Shown here piece after piece: positions 1 through 7,696 of a stretch of 63,688 bases of DNA (positions are counted from its first letter, which is position 1; the number at the start of each line of letters is the position of its first letter). The notes under the pieces were generated by a model. The model was not told the DNA's origin. It was given only the letters and a program-made list of their open reading frames with translations, and did no database searches. Origin of the DNA: Caulobacter endophyticus (GTDB taxonomy: Bacteria; Pseudomonadota; Alphaproteobacteria; Caulobacterales; Caulobacteraceae); contig NZ_QDKQ01000018.1 of the NCBI RefSeq assembly GCF_003116815.1, positions 1 through 63,688 of the forward strand, written 5' to 3'. Both the position numbers and the translations under genes were made by a program.

Positions 1-387
1 CCGCCGGCCCAGGTCGCGACCGCCCCCGCTCCGGCCCCGGCGCCCGCCGCGCCCGAGACGCCCCGCGCCGCGACGGCCCCGCCCGGCTTCAAGTCGAAGG
101 GAATGCCCACGCCTGGCGGCGATGACCTTCGCACGGCGGCCCGCCAGGGCGGCGGCTGCAATCACGCCGACCTCTATCGCCTGACCAAGGCCGAGCGGGC
201 GGCCTGCGACGACAAGCTGGGTATCAAGTCCCGCGACGCGCCGATGTACGCGGTGATCGACCAGGCCAAGAAGGACTTCTTCGACGGCGCCTGCAAGAAG
301 GACGACGAGTGGTGCCTCTACCGCACCGGGCAGGGGCCGTATCCGGGCCTGCTGGCCCTGATGAAGAAGAAAAAGAGCGAGTGGTGA
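1..387 (+). CDS. C-terminal part of a proline/alanine-rich hypothetical protein (5' end outside window)
   Basis: The reading frame is open from the first base of the window and stops with TGA at 385-387, so the start lies upstream. The visible part begins with a low-complexity Pro/Ala stretch of about 30 residues, typical of a periplasmic or surface linker. A compact domain of about 90 residues follows with four cysteines (in GGGCNH, AACDD, GACKK and EWCLY) and a lysine-rich tail. The cysteines could form disulfides, which would suit an exported protein; this is inference. I do not recognise the family. An internal ATG at 103 would give 94 residues, but the upstream codons continue in the same composition, so a longer protein is more likely. 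Confidence 0.6.
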   Translation, partial: PPAQVATAPAPAPAPAAPETPRAATAPPGFKSKGMPTPGGDDLRTAARQGGGCNHADLYRLTKAERAACDDKLGIKSRDAPMYAVIDQAKKDFFDGACKKDDEWCLYRTGQGPYPGLLALMKKKKSEW

Positions 388-388
388 C

Positions 389-592
389 TGGCGCCCTCAG
401 TCGCTCCGCGACAGCTCCCCCAGACGGGGAGCATCTAGAGGGCGCGGCGGCGGCCAGGATTCTCCCCCTCTGGGGGAGGTGGCCCGAAGGGCCGGAGGGG
501 GGACGTTTTCAGCTTCTGCGGCGGTTGGAAGTCGTCCGCCACTTCCCCCTCCGTCGGCTTCGCCGACACCTCCCCCAGAGGGGGAGGATCTT
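389..592. repeat. Composite intergenic palindromic repeat, copy 1
   Basis: Positions 460-592 hold two palindromic arms, one reading CCCCTCTGGGGGAGGTGGCC and its partner ending in CCTCCCCCAGAGGGGGAGG, around a spacer that contains CGTTTTCAGCTT. The same layout recurs at about 28.9, 31.9, 37.3, 41.4, 43.5, 54.0 and 59.2 kb. A partial related arm precedes it at 389-435. It lies between the stop of the first gene and the end of the reverse-strand receptor. Confidence 0.8.
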
Positions 593-600
593 CGAACGAA

Positions 601-628
601 AAAGGGCGGCCCTTGCGAGCCGCCCTTT
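601..628 (-). terminator. Rho-independent-like terminator of the TonB receptor
   Basis: A perfect 10-bp stem (AAAGGGCGGC and GCCGCCCTTT) with an 8-base loop lies just after the stop of the receptor gene. On the reverse strand the stem is followed by a short T-rich run, and it can serve both directions. Confidence 0.65.
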
Positions 629-653
629 CCGTGTTCGAACCTGAACCCCGAGC

Positions 654-2681
654 CTACCAGCTCTTGCTGACGCTCAGGAACAGGCGGCGCTCGACTTCCA
701 GGCCGGCGCTCTGGCGCTGGCGGTTGTCGCCGAGGTTCTGGCCGCTGATCGCCACGGTCACGCCGTGGTCGAAGCTGCGGGCCACGCGGCCGCCGATGGC
801 GGCGTAGCTGTCGATCTTCACCAGGCGCGGATTGGCGCCGACGGCGTAGAGCGCATAGGCTTCGTGGTCGCCCACCAGGGTGACGAAGCCGTCGGCCGTC
901 CAGGCGCCGCCGGTCCAGCCCAGCGAGGCGTTGCCGCGGTTCTCCGGCGTGGTCGCGCCGAAGGCGGCCGAGCGCAGGAGCGGCGAGAAGCCGGCCAGCG
1001 GCTCGTCGTCCACTTCGGTGTGGGTCCAGTCGGCGCTCCAGCGGAAGCCGGCGCCGAACTCGCCCGAGGCGGCCAGCTCGAAGCCGTTCATCTTGCTCTC
1101 GCCGATGTTGCGGTAGCTGAGAACCGGCAGGCTGACCGGCGAGGCGGGCACGTCGATCTGGGCCGAGGTCGGCTGGCCCTTCACGTCCTCGGTCTTCTGG
1201 ATGAAGGCCTTGGCGCTGACCTGGGCCTTGATGGCCGGCAGGGCGCGCTCATAGGTCAGCTGGTAGTTGGTGACGATCGCCGGTTCCAGGGTCGGGTTGC
1301 CGGCCAGGCCCAGGGTGTAGGGACCGACGCTGACGCGGGCCTGCAGGGCGCCCAGGTCGACCAGGGTCGGCACCTGCACGCCGCGGGCGGCGCTGGCCTT
1401 GAAGGTGTCGGCGGCGGTGGCGCGCCACACCAGGCCCAGGTTCCACGACGGCTCCTCGATCTTGCGGTCCCAGTAGCCGTTGCCCAGCGGCGGCGAGCCG
1501 GCCGGGAAGGCGCCGTCGCGCGACAGGTCCAGGCTGTCGTAGCGGCCGGCCGCCGTGAAGGCGAGCTTGTCGCTGATCGCCCAGTTCCACATCGCCGACG
1601 CCGACAGCACGTCGTAGCTGACTTCGGCGCCGCCGATCGGGGCGGTGTTGACCTCGTTATGACGGTATTCGCCGCCGACGCGGATCGTGTGCTTCGCGCC
1701 GATCTTGAACAGGTCCTGGGCCGAGACGACCGTGATCTTGTTCTCGAAGCGCGCCTTCTGGCCAAGGATCAGGTGCTTGGCGGTCAGGTCGTTCTGGTAG
1801 GCGGAAAGCTGCAGCTGGCCCACCTGGGTGTCAGCCGTCAGCGTGCCCTTCAGCGAGCTCGTCAGGTACTTGCTGGGCGAGTAGGCGTAGTTGGACAGCA
1901 TGTCGCTGACCTGGACGTTCGAGTACGAACCCTCGACGCGCAGCTCGGCCTTGTCGGTCAGCTGGGTCACGGTGTCGATGTTGGCCGAGACCTTGGCCGG
2001 GTCGTTCAGCTGGCTCCTGGCCACGCCCGCGACGGTGTTCTTGAACTCGTCGCTCTGGCTGGCGCCGGCCGAGACACGAGCGCTGAAGCGCTCGCCCAGC
2101 TTGAAGGTCTTGGCCAGCGAAACCTCGCCGTAGCCGAAGTTGCCGCCGCGCACGGTGATGTCGCCGGCGTCGTCGAACTTAGGATTGACCGTGATGATGT
2201 TGACCACGCCGCTGACGGCGTTGAAGCCGAACAGGGCGCTGTTGGGGCCCTTCACGACCTCGATCTGGCGGATCTCCGACAGCTGCACCGGCAGGGTGGC
2301 CCAGGCGGTGTAGCCATAGTGGTCGAGATAGACCTGGCGGCCGTTGATCAGCACCAGCAGGCGCGGCGACATGGCCTGGTTGTAGCCGCGAACGCTGACG
2401 TCGGCGGCGCCGGCGCCCCAGGTGGTGACGTCCAGGCCGGCCACGCGCGAGAGGATGGTCGGCAGGTCGACGGCGCCCGAGCGGGTGATGTCGGCGGCCG
2501 AGATGATGGTCATGTCCACCGGCGCTTCGGTCGAGCGCTGCGGGGCGCCGGTGGCGCTGGTGGTGACGGGTTCGTTGAACAGCTGCTCGAGCGAGCCGTA
2601 GTCGATGGACTGGGCGTGGGCGGCCGAGGCGGCGGCGACGAGGAGGCCCGCGGAAACGCCGGCCAGGAGAGTCTTCTTCAT
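654..2681 (-). CDS. TonB-dependent outer-membrane receptor (small subclass)
   Basis: A 675-residue protein with a signal peptide (MKKTLLAGVSAG..., cleavage after AHA), then the short LEQLFNEPVTTSA segment and a plug domain (VDMTIISAADITRSG; RGYNQAMSPRLLVLINGRQVY; EVVKGPNSALFGFNAVSGVVNI). The rest is a beta-barrel ending in an aromatic residue (SVSKSW). It should import a ligand across the outer membrane using TonB energy; the ligand is unknown. An ATG two codons upstream (2687) is possible, but AAGAG sits 8 bases before the ATG at 2681, better spacing than for 2687. It lies 26 bases downstream of a YfiR-like gene, and receptors of this LEELLN-type subclass often follow such genes, so one operon is likely. 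Confidence 0.88.
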   Translation of the reverse strand: MKKTLLAGVSAGLLVAAASAAHAQSIDYGSLEQLFNEPVTTSATGAPQRSTEAPVDMTIISAADITRSGAVDLPTILSRVAGLDVTTWGAGAADVSVRGYNQAMSPRLLVLINGRQVYLDHYGYTAWATLPVQLSEIRQIEVVKGPNSALFGFNAVSGVVNIITVNPKFDDAGDITVRGGNFGYGEVSLAKTFKLGERFSARVSAGASQSDEFKNTVAGVARSQLNDPAKVSANIDTVTQLTDKAELRVEGSYSNVQVSDMLSNYAYSPSKYLTSSLKGTLTADTQVGQLQLSAYQNDLTAKHLILGQKARFENKITVVSAQDLFKIGAKHTIRVGGEYRHNEVNTAPIGGAEVSYDVLSASAMWNWAISDKLAFTAAGRYDSLDLSRDGAFPAGSPPLGNGYWDRKIEEPSWNLGLVWRATAADTFKASAARGVQVPTLVDLGALQARVSVGPYTLGLAGNPTLEPAIVTNYQLTYERALPAIKAQVSAKAFIQKTEDVKGQPTSAQIDVPASPVSLPVLSYRNIGESKMNGFELAASGEFGAGFRWSADWTHTEVDDEPLAGFSPLLRSAAFGATTPENRGNASLGWTGGAWTADGFVTLVGDHEAYALYAVGANPRLVKIDSYAAIGGRVARSFDHGVTVAISGQNLGDNRQRQSAGLEVERRLFLSVSKSW

Positions 2682-2707
2682 GGTCATGTCTCTTGTGCTG
2701 GCGGCGA

Positions 2708-3232
2708 TCAGACTTCGCGGATCATCATGCGGAAGGCGGACTTGAAGACCGCGCCCACGGCCGCGGCGGCGCCGCGGTTGACGATGATCTCGACCTTGGG
2801 ATCGGCCGACACGCTCATGACGCAGGCCCCGCTGGCGGCGCAGGACGCGTCCGAACCGATGGTGATGATCTTCTTGGCCTTGGCGGCCGCGCCCACCGGA
2901 CCGGCGTTGACGCCGGTGGTGACGTAGAGGGCGGCCACGCCGCTGACGCCCGAGACGGCGCCCGCTTCGACCGGCTTGGCCGTCAGGGTCAGCGCGCCGG
3001 TGTTGAGGCCGCCGCCGATGGCGGCGATGACGGCGTTCTTTTCGGCCACCGAGGCCGGCTTGGACGGATCGAACACGACGCCCAGCACGGCCTTGCCGGT
3101 GGGACCGTTCTCCAGGAAGGTCAGCGCGCGGCCGGCGATCTGCACGTCCTTGGCGGCGTCGGCGTGGGCGCTGATCGGCGCGACGGCGAGGAGCGCCGCG
3201 GCCAGCGCCACGACGGGTTTTTTCTTCGACAT
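2708..3232 (-). CDS. Periplasmic protein, possibly YfiR-like (DUF4154)
   Basis: A 174-residue protein with a clear signal peptide (residues 1-24, cleavage after SAHA). The C-terminal third (KKIITIGSDASC... VEIIVNRGAAAAVGAVFKSAFRMM) resembles the end of YfiR-type periplasmic proteins, which carry a conserved IN..AA..AGL segment before a final helix. In known systems YfiR is a periplasmic inhibitor of a membrane diguanylate cyclase. Here it directly precedes a TonB receptor of the subclass often paired with YfiR-like genes, which supports the call. The N-terminal half is too divergent to be sure. An AGGGGA ribosome site lies about 10 bases before the ATG. Confidence 0.55.
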   Translation of the reverse strand: MSKKKPVVALAAALLAVAPISAHADAAKDVQIAGRALTFLENGPTGKAVLGVVFDPSKPASVAEKNAVIAAIGGGLNTGALTLTAKPVEAGAVSGVSGVAALYVTTGVNAGPVGAAAKAKKIITIGSDASCAASGACVMSVSADPKVEIIVNRGAAAAVGAVFKSAFRMMIREV

Positions 3233-3327
3233 TCTGTTGAAATCCCCTGCCCTTTGTTGGGCTTGTGGGCGGGGTAATGGCGCGGCGGATGTAAAGAAGA
3301 CGTAACGCAGGAAGAGCTTCGGCCCGA

Positions 3328-3359
3328 TGCAAACATTTGCAGTGGTCGGCTAGCCGACC
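3328..3359. promoter_or_regulatory. Two adjacent palindromes upstream of the YfiR-like/receptor pair
   Basis: TGCAAACATTTGCA (3328-3341; 6-bp arms, 2-bp centre) is followed after two bases by GGTCGGCTAGCCGACC (3344-3359; a perfect 16-bp palindrome). The first fits the TGNAAN-centre-NTTNCA plan of LacI-family operators. The pair lies about 100 bases before the start at 3232, in the promoter region of the pair. The second could alternatively be the 3' hairpin of mmcB, which ends at 3486. Confidence 0.45.
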
Positions 3360-3485
3360 GTCAGACAACTTCTGGTCTACGCCTGACCCTGCGGCAGGGG
3401 CAGGCATGGGCCTGTTCTGGCGTCATCTGAGTTGTGTTCGGACAGAATGTCGCAGTCGTGAATTTATTTTCAGATCGCCGGATAT

Positions 3486-3944
3486 TCAGATCGAGAGACG
3501 CTCGGCGGCGACGCCGGCCGCGCGCAGGGCCGCCAGGCGGGCGAAGGCCAGGGTCAGGGCCTTGCGGCGGGCGCCCGCCAGCGGCGTGACGGGGGCGGCC
3601 CGAACCACCGCGCCGCCGAAGCCGTCGGCGACGATCAGGCCCGGCTCCTCCGGCAGGATCCCGTCCGGGAAGTGGGGAGCGACGGCGAAGTGGAAGGCGT
3701 CGCAATAGGGGCCGTACTCGCCCCACTTGCGGTCGACGCGATAGTCATCCAGCCCCGACTTCACCTCGACGATGACGATGTCGCCCTTGGGACCCAGGGC
3801 CATCAGGTCGGCGCGGCGGCCGTTGGGCAGGGTCACCTCGGCCAGCGGCGCATAACCCAGATCGACCAGCAGTCGCGCTGCGCCGCGGGTGACGGCGAGG
3901 GTGGTCTCGGGGCGGGTAAGTCTGATGTCGACGACGACGTCCAT
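3486..3944 (-). CDS. mmcB: MmcB-family DNA repair protein
   Basis: A 152-residue protein (MDVVVDIRLTRPETTLAVTRGAARLLVDLGY) containing a restriction-endonuclease-like core: GRRADLMALGPKGDIVIVEVKSGLDDYRVDRKWGEY shows the D...E-x-K pattern of PD-(D/E)xK folds. In Caulobacter MmcB is a damage-induced protein needed for mitomycin C resistance, and the LexA box just upstream agrees with that. The chosen start is the ATG at 3944, twelve bases after the LexA box. A start at 3962 would place the first codons inside the operator. It stands alone between the receptor pair and the lipocalins. Confidence 0.85.
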   Translation of the reverse strand: MDVVVDIRLTRPETTLAVTRGAARLLVDLGYAPLAEVTLPNGRRADLMALGPKGDIVIVEVKSGLDDYRVDRKWGEYGPYCDAFHFAVAPHFPDGILPEEPGLIVADGFGGAVVRAAPVTPLAGARRKALTLAFARLAALRAAGVAAERLSI

Positions 3945-3955
3945 GCCGCCAGCAT

Positions 3956-3970
3956 GTTCCATCTTTGTTC
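3956..3970 (-). promoter_or_regulatory. LexA (SOS) box of mmcB
   Basis: The forward strand reads GTTC at 3956-3959, seven bases, then GTTC at 3967-3970. This is an exact match to the alphaproteobacterial LexA consensus GTTC-N7-GTTC. It lies immediately before the mmcB start, where repressor binding would block initiation. Confidence 0.85.
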
Positions 3971-4012
3971 GCTGTGCAAGCGGGGCGGCGGGCGATCGCC
4001 AGGGCAGGCCCT

Positions 4013-4573
4013 TTATCCCCGCGCGTGCCTGGTCACTCGAAGGCGCGAAACGTCGTAGCCCATGGCCTTGGCCCGGGCGGTGAGGTTCTGGGTCAGGCCA
4101 GGGGTGGGCTTGTCGCGGGTCAGCAGCCACAGATAGCGGCCCGAGCCCTCGCCGACGATCGCCCAGCTGTAGTCGTCGGCGTGGTCCAGCACCCAGTAGT
4201 CGCCCAGGAAGAACGGACCGAAGAACGACACCTTCAGCTTGGCTCCGGTGGCCTTGTCGACCACCTTGGCCTTGCCCAGGCTGACCTTCTCGATGCCTTC
4301 GGGACCGCCCTTGCGGCAGGTGTTGCGAACCTCAACCAGGCCGTCGGGGCGCAGGGAATATTCGGCGGTCACGCCGTCGCAGCCCTTCTCGAAGCGGAAG
4401 TCGTAGCGAGCGGCCTCGTACCACAGGCCCAAGTACTTGCTCAGTTCGACGGGCTTGGCCGGCTGCGGGGGCTTGGGATTGCCGGGCGGGCCGGCGCCGG
4501 CGCAAGCGGCCAGGGCCAGCAGGGCGACGCCGAAGGCGCCGGCGACGGCGAGGCGGAGGGCGCGCACGCTCAC
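4013..4573 (-). CDS. Lipocalin-family lipoprotein (Blc-like)
   Basis: A 186-residue protein with a lipoprotein signal (LALLALAAC, lipobox LAAC) followed by a lipocalin fold: YLGLWYEAARYDFRFEKGC carries the GxWYE signature, with later strands GDYWVLDHADDYSWAIVGEG and YLWLLTRDKP. Bacterial lipocalins are outer-membrane lipoproteins that bind hydrophobic ligands. The GTG start at 4573 overlaps the TGA stop of the preceding lipocalin gene (GTGA), implying translational coupling; a second GTG at 4567 is an alternative. The two neighbours share domain order and are probably an old tandem duplication in which this copy gained a lipid anchor. Confidence 0.85.
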   Translation of the reverse strand: MSVRALRLAVAGAFGVALLALAACAGAGPPGNPKPPQPAKPVELSKYLGLWYEAARYDFRFEKGCDGVTAEYSLRPDGLVEVRNTCRKGGPEGIEKVSLGKAKVVDKATGAKLKVSFFGPFFLGDYWVLDHADDYSWAIVGEGSGRYLWLLTRDKPTPGLTQNLTARAKAMGYDVSRLRVTRHARG

Positions 4574-5094
4574 GCCTCCGGCTGCTGCGGGAAGATCAGC
4601 TTCTCGTAGCCCAGGGCCTTCACGCGGGAGAGGGCGGCGGCCTTGGCGGCCTCGTCCATCACCGGCTTGCGCGACAGCAGCCAGACGAAGTTGCCGCCGG
4701 GCGTGGCCATGATCGCCCAGCTCTCGTCCTCGGCCCGGTCGAGCACCCAGTATTCCTGCTTCTTCAGGCCGCCCAGGAAGTTCATCGAAAACTTGGCGTT
4801 CTCGGACCCGGCGAGAATCTTGCCGCTGGTGTTGAAGGTCTTGGCCTTGCCGGTGGCGCTGTCGCGCCGGCAGACCTGACGCACGGCGAAGGTTTCGGCG
4901 GTCTTGGCCGTGAACTCGGTGGTCGGGGCCTCGCAGTTGCGCTGGCCGGAATTGGGGGTACGGGCGATCTCGTACCACTTGCCGCTGTAGAAGGCCGCCG
5001 CCACCGGCTTGGACGGCGGCTGGGCGCCGGCCAGGGCCGCGACGGGGACCGCGGCCAAGCTCGCGGCCAGGGATAGGATCAGGCTTACGCGCAT
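4570..5094 (-). CDS. Secreted lipocalin-family protein
   Basis: A 174-residue protein with a Sec signal peptide (MRVSLILSLAASLAAVPVAALAG) and no lipobox. The lipocalin motifs are present: FYSGKWYEIARTPNSGQRNCE, then EYWVLDRAEDESWAIMATP and FVWLLSRKPVMD. It should be a soluble periplasmic hydrophobic-ligand binder. Its stop codon overlaps the start of the lipoprotein lipocalin downstream, so the two are co-translated. The ligand is not predictable from the sequence. Confidence 0.85.
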   Translation of the reverse strand: MRVSLILSLAASLAAVPVAALAGAQPPSKPVAAAFYSGKWYEIARTPNSGQRNCEAPTTEFTAKTAETFAVRQVCRRDSATGKAKTFNTSGKILAGSENAKFSMNFLGGLKKQEYWVLDRAEDESWAIMATPGGNFVWLLSRKPVMDEAAKAAALSRVKALGYEKLIFPQQPEA

Positions 5095-5184
5095 GCCGAC
5101 ACCTTGCTCTACGGGTGGGGACCGCCAGGGAGGCGCTGGTCGCGCCCCGGCCTAGTCATCCCCCGAGCTGAGCAAAACGCAAGG

Positions 5185-5211
5185 CGACCCGCCGGTGTTC
5201 CCGGCGGGTCG
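5185..5211 (-). terminator. Hairpin terminator after the ferritin-like gene
   Basis: A perfect 11-bp GC stem (CGACCCGCCGG / CCGGCGGGTCG) with a 5-base loop lies 33 bases after the end of the reverse-strand gene. The following T-run is weak on either strand. Confidence 0.5.
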
Positions 5212-5243
5212 TGTTCCCGACAAAGGCAGGTTCGGCGGCGGTC

Positions 5244-6368
5244 CTACTCCGCCGCGATGGTCACCGGCGCTGCGCGGTCCTTGAAGTTGATGGCCTGCAG
5301 GTGGCGGATGCCCTCCTCGGCGATGTCGTCGCCGACCATCCGGTCGCCCTCGGCCTTCAGTTCCTCGAGGTCGACATACATGGCGTAGAAGGCCTTGGTG
5401 CGGTCGGTGATGATGCCGGCGTTGAGCAGGGTCTTGACCAGCACCCGGAAGATGTTGGTCTGTTCCTTCATGTGCTCGCGACGCAGGTCGTCGGTCATGA
5501 TCTGCCCGTACTCCTCGACCACCTTGTCGGGATCCAGGCCGAACTCGCGATAGAGATCCAGCTGCTGGTGCGGCGAAACGAGGTTGAACAGCAGGGTCTG
5601 GAAGCAGTGCGCGGCCCAGTCCTCGATGATCGCATGTTCCTCGGCCGTCAGCTTGGGCACCGTGCGGTCGGCCCAAATCTTCCCGAACTTGTGGTGGAAG
5701 GCCTCGTCGGTCATCACCAGCTGCAGCAGCTTCTTGCCGAGCGGATCGTGGATTTCCTTGAAGAAGGTGGCGAAGGCGCCCATGGCCAGGCCCTCGACCA
5801 GCATCTGCATGCCGATGATCTTCTTGTAGACCTCGGGAGCGGCGATGATCTCGACCAGCAGGCTCTTGAGGGCCGGGCCGCACTCGACCGGCTTGCCCCA
5901 GCGGGCCTTGATGTACTTGGCGAAGGCGGTGACGTGGCGCGCCTCTTCGCGGGTCTGGTTGGCGGCGTATTCCTGCGCGCCCTGGTCCTTCAGCACGTGG
6001 CACAGGCTGGCCGACAGGTTCAGCGCGCCCTGCTCGCCGTGCAGTATCGACGAGAAGCTGCGCAGCACCGACTGGTTGATGAAGCGGGTGCGCTGCTTGG
6101 GATCGGAGAGGTGGTTGGAGACGTATTCGGTCGACAGGGCGATGACGAGGTCCTCGGGAACCAGCGGCTGGTTCTCCATGTCGAACGGCTCGTCGAAATC
6201 GATATAGGCCTTGTCGAGCGGGTCCCAGAAATGGTCGTGGGTGGCCGAGATGATCTTGTCGAAGGCGCTCGATCGGTTTCCGTATCGATCGAGTTCGAGC
6301 ATGGACTCGAAGTCGTCGGGCGCCACCGCATCGTACATGGCGTCCTTGGTGATGTTCTTGTCCGTCAC
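5244..6368 (-). CDS. Ferritin-like di-iron protein of unknown substrate
   Basis: A 374-residue, largely helical protein. Residues placed like the ligands of a ferritin-like/R2-type di-iron site are visible in four helices: E112 (HGEQG), E142 and H145 (EEARH), E192 (VEGLA), and E222 and H225 (DEAFHH). Such proteins are oxygen-activating oxidases, desaturases or N-oxygenases; the substrate cannot be told. No signal peptide is seen, so it is likely cytosolic. The GTG start at 6368 is chosen because AGAGGAG lies 6 bases upstream; an ATG at 6452 would run through the operator region. A TetR-type palindrome upstream suggests repression relieved by a small ligand, perhaps an acyl or aromatic compound. 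Confidence 0.7.
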   Translation of the reverse strand: MTDKNITKDAMYDAVAPDDFESMLELDRYGNRSSAFDKIISATHDHFWDPLDKAYIDFDEPFDMENQPLVPEDLVIALSTEYVSNHLSDPKQRTRFINQSVLRSFSSILHGEQGALNLSASLCHVLKDQGAQEYAANQTREEARHVTAFAKYIKARWGKPVECGPALKSLLVEIIAAPEVYKKIIGMQMLVEGLAMGAFATFFKEIHDPLGKKLLQLVMTDEAFHHKFGKIWADRTVPKLTAEEHAIIEDWAAHCFQTLLFNLVSPHQQLDLYREFGLDPDKVVEEYGQIMTDDLRREHMKEQTNIFRVLVKTLLNAGIITDRTKAFYAMYVDLEELKAEGDRMVGDDIAEEGIRHLQAINFKDRAAPVTIAAE

Positions 6369-6435
6369 GGTCGGCTCCTCTCCTCTAGGCCTCTCGGCTG
6401 CTCGAAAAGGACCCGTCTGTCGCGGGCCTCTCGTC

Positions 6436-6454
6436 GAGTGAACACTGTCCACTC
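6436..6454. promoter_or_regulatory. TetR-type operator upstream of the di-iron gene
   Basis: GAGTGAACACTGTCCACTC is a 19-bp near-perfect palindrome: arms GAGTG/CACTC around ACA-TGT, with one mismatched pair. The form (GTGAACA-n-TGTnCAC) is typical of operators bound by TetR-family repressors. It lies between the divergent di-iron and cobB genes, 68 bases from each start, and could act on both. Confidence 0.6.
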
Positions 6455-6536
6455 AAACTTCCGGTACGGTCAAATTAAAAATGACGATGGCGTCACCTTT
6501 GCCGCAGCCGCCTGAACCAGAATGGGAAACGCCGCC

Positions 6537-7241
6537 ATGGGCTTGAATGTCTTCGTACTGACGGGCGCGGGGGTGTCGGCCGAGAGCGGCCTTGGCACCT
6601 TCCGCGACGAAGGCGGGGTATGGACGCAGTACGATCTCGCCGAGGTCGCCACGCCCGAGGGCTTCGCCCGCGATCCGGCCAAGGTGCGGGCCTTCTATGA
6701 CGCCCGCCGGGCCAACCTGGCGGCCGCCGCGCCCAACGCCGCCCACTTCGCCCTGGCGCGGCTGCAGCGCGAACTGGCGGCGCGGGGCGGGCGCCTTTTC
6801 CTCTGCACCCAGAACGTCGACGACCTGCACGAGAAGGCCGGCTCGACCGCCGTCGTCCATATGCACGGCGAGCTGGCCGTCACCCGCTGCCACGCCTGCG
6901 ACGCCACGCGTCCCGATCCTGGTCCGCTCGACGCGCAGGCGGTCTGCGCCGCCTGCGGGGCGGCCGGCATGGCGCGGCCGCACGTGGTGTGGTTCGGCGA
7001 GGTCCCGCTGTTCATGGACGAGATCTTCGAGGCGCTGGAGGAGGCAGACCTCTTCGTCGCCATCGGCACCTCGGGATCGGTCTATCCGGCCGCCGGCTTC
7101 GTGACCGAGGCCCAGCGAATGGGAATCCGCACCTGCGAGATCAACCTGGAGCCCTCCGACAACGCCCGCGCCTTCGACGAGCGGCTGTATGGCCCCGCCA
7201 GCGAGGTGGTGCCGCGCTGGGTGGAGGATCTGCTGCAGTAG
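6537..7241 (+). CDS. cobB: NAD-dependent protein deacylase (sirtuin, class III)
   Basis: A 234-residue Sir2-family enzyme that removes acetyl or succinyl groups from lysines, consuming NAD. Motifs in order: GAGVSAESGLGTFRD (NAD binding), FYDARR whose Tyr and Arg match the succinyl-binding pair of E. coli CobB, TQNVDDLHEKAG, the catalytic histidine in HMHGE, two CxxC zinc pairs (CHAC and CAAC), and GTSGSVYPAA. The length suits a bacterial CobB. An in-frame ATG at 6522 would add five residues. It is divergent from the di-iron gene and shares its control region. Confidence 0.93.
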   Translation: MGLNVFVLTGAGVSAESGLGTFRDEGGVWTQYDLAEVATPEGFARDPAKVRAFYDARRANLAAAAPNAAHFALARLQRELAARGGRLFLCTQNVDDLHEKAGSTAVVHMHGELAVTRCHACDATRPDPGPLDAQAVCAACGAAGMARPHVVWFGEVPLFMDEIFEALEEADLFVAIGTSGSVYPAAGFVTEAQRMGIRTCEINLEPSDNARAFDERLYGPASEVVPRWVEDLLQ

Positions 7242-7348
7242 GGGGCGGCCAATGCGCCTTTCTTCCCGTCATCCGCCCTTGAAACGGGGGCGTTAAACGC
7301 GCAGCTGTCCGCAGTCTCCTTGCAAAGCGGGGGGGGCATCGATTTCGC

Positions 7349-7696
7349 CTAAAGCCCAATGCGGTCCTTATATCGCATGATAGTAATATTAATCACTGCA
7401 GTTAAAGAAGATACCCAATACAAGAAAACTACAAGAATTCTAGCATTAACGTCACCGACATCTCCAGGAATGTCAAATAGCATCTTTTTTGTAACGACTG
7501 CCCCAAGTAGAGATAAAACAACAAAAGATATAAACGGCTGTGCGAGCCATATATATTTCTTCATTGGATGGTATCCAAATTGCAGGTCTTCAAGAGTTAG
7601 TTCCCCGTATTCGTCGCCGAACCTCCCGCGAATTAGATGGGCGCGCCTCCTGAGGGGAGACCGGCGCGCCGCAACAATGCGGCAGCTTTGAATCAA
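7349..7696 (-). CDS. Small membrane protein in AT-rich DNA
   Basis: A frame of up to 115 residues. The second half carries two hydrophobic segments (IWLAQPFISFVVLSLLGAVV and ILVVFLYWVSSLTAVINI) separated by a polar loop, with a charged end (MRYKDRIGL). The first 20 residues are GC-rich, arginine-rich and doubtful; translation may begin later, for example at the MKKYIW methionine. Base composition here is far more AT-rich than anywhere else in the window, with codons such as AAA, ATA and TTA that are rare in the neighbours. This points to recent acquisition or a decaying foreign gene. I do not recognise a family. Confidence 0.45.
   Translation of the reverse strand: MIQSCRIVAARRSPLRRRAHLIRGRFGDEYGELTLEDLQFGYHPMKKYIWLAQPFISFVVLSLLGAVVTKKMLFDIPGDVGDVNARILVVFLYWVSSLTAVINITIMRYKDRIGL

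Noticed and set aside
765..2927. A 720-codon forward frame opposite the first TonB receptor
   Set aside because: Composition is shadow-like (Gly/Ala/Arg/His-rich, no domain); the reverse-strand receptor is unmistakable.
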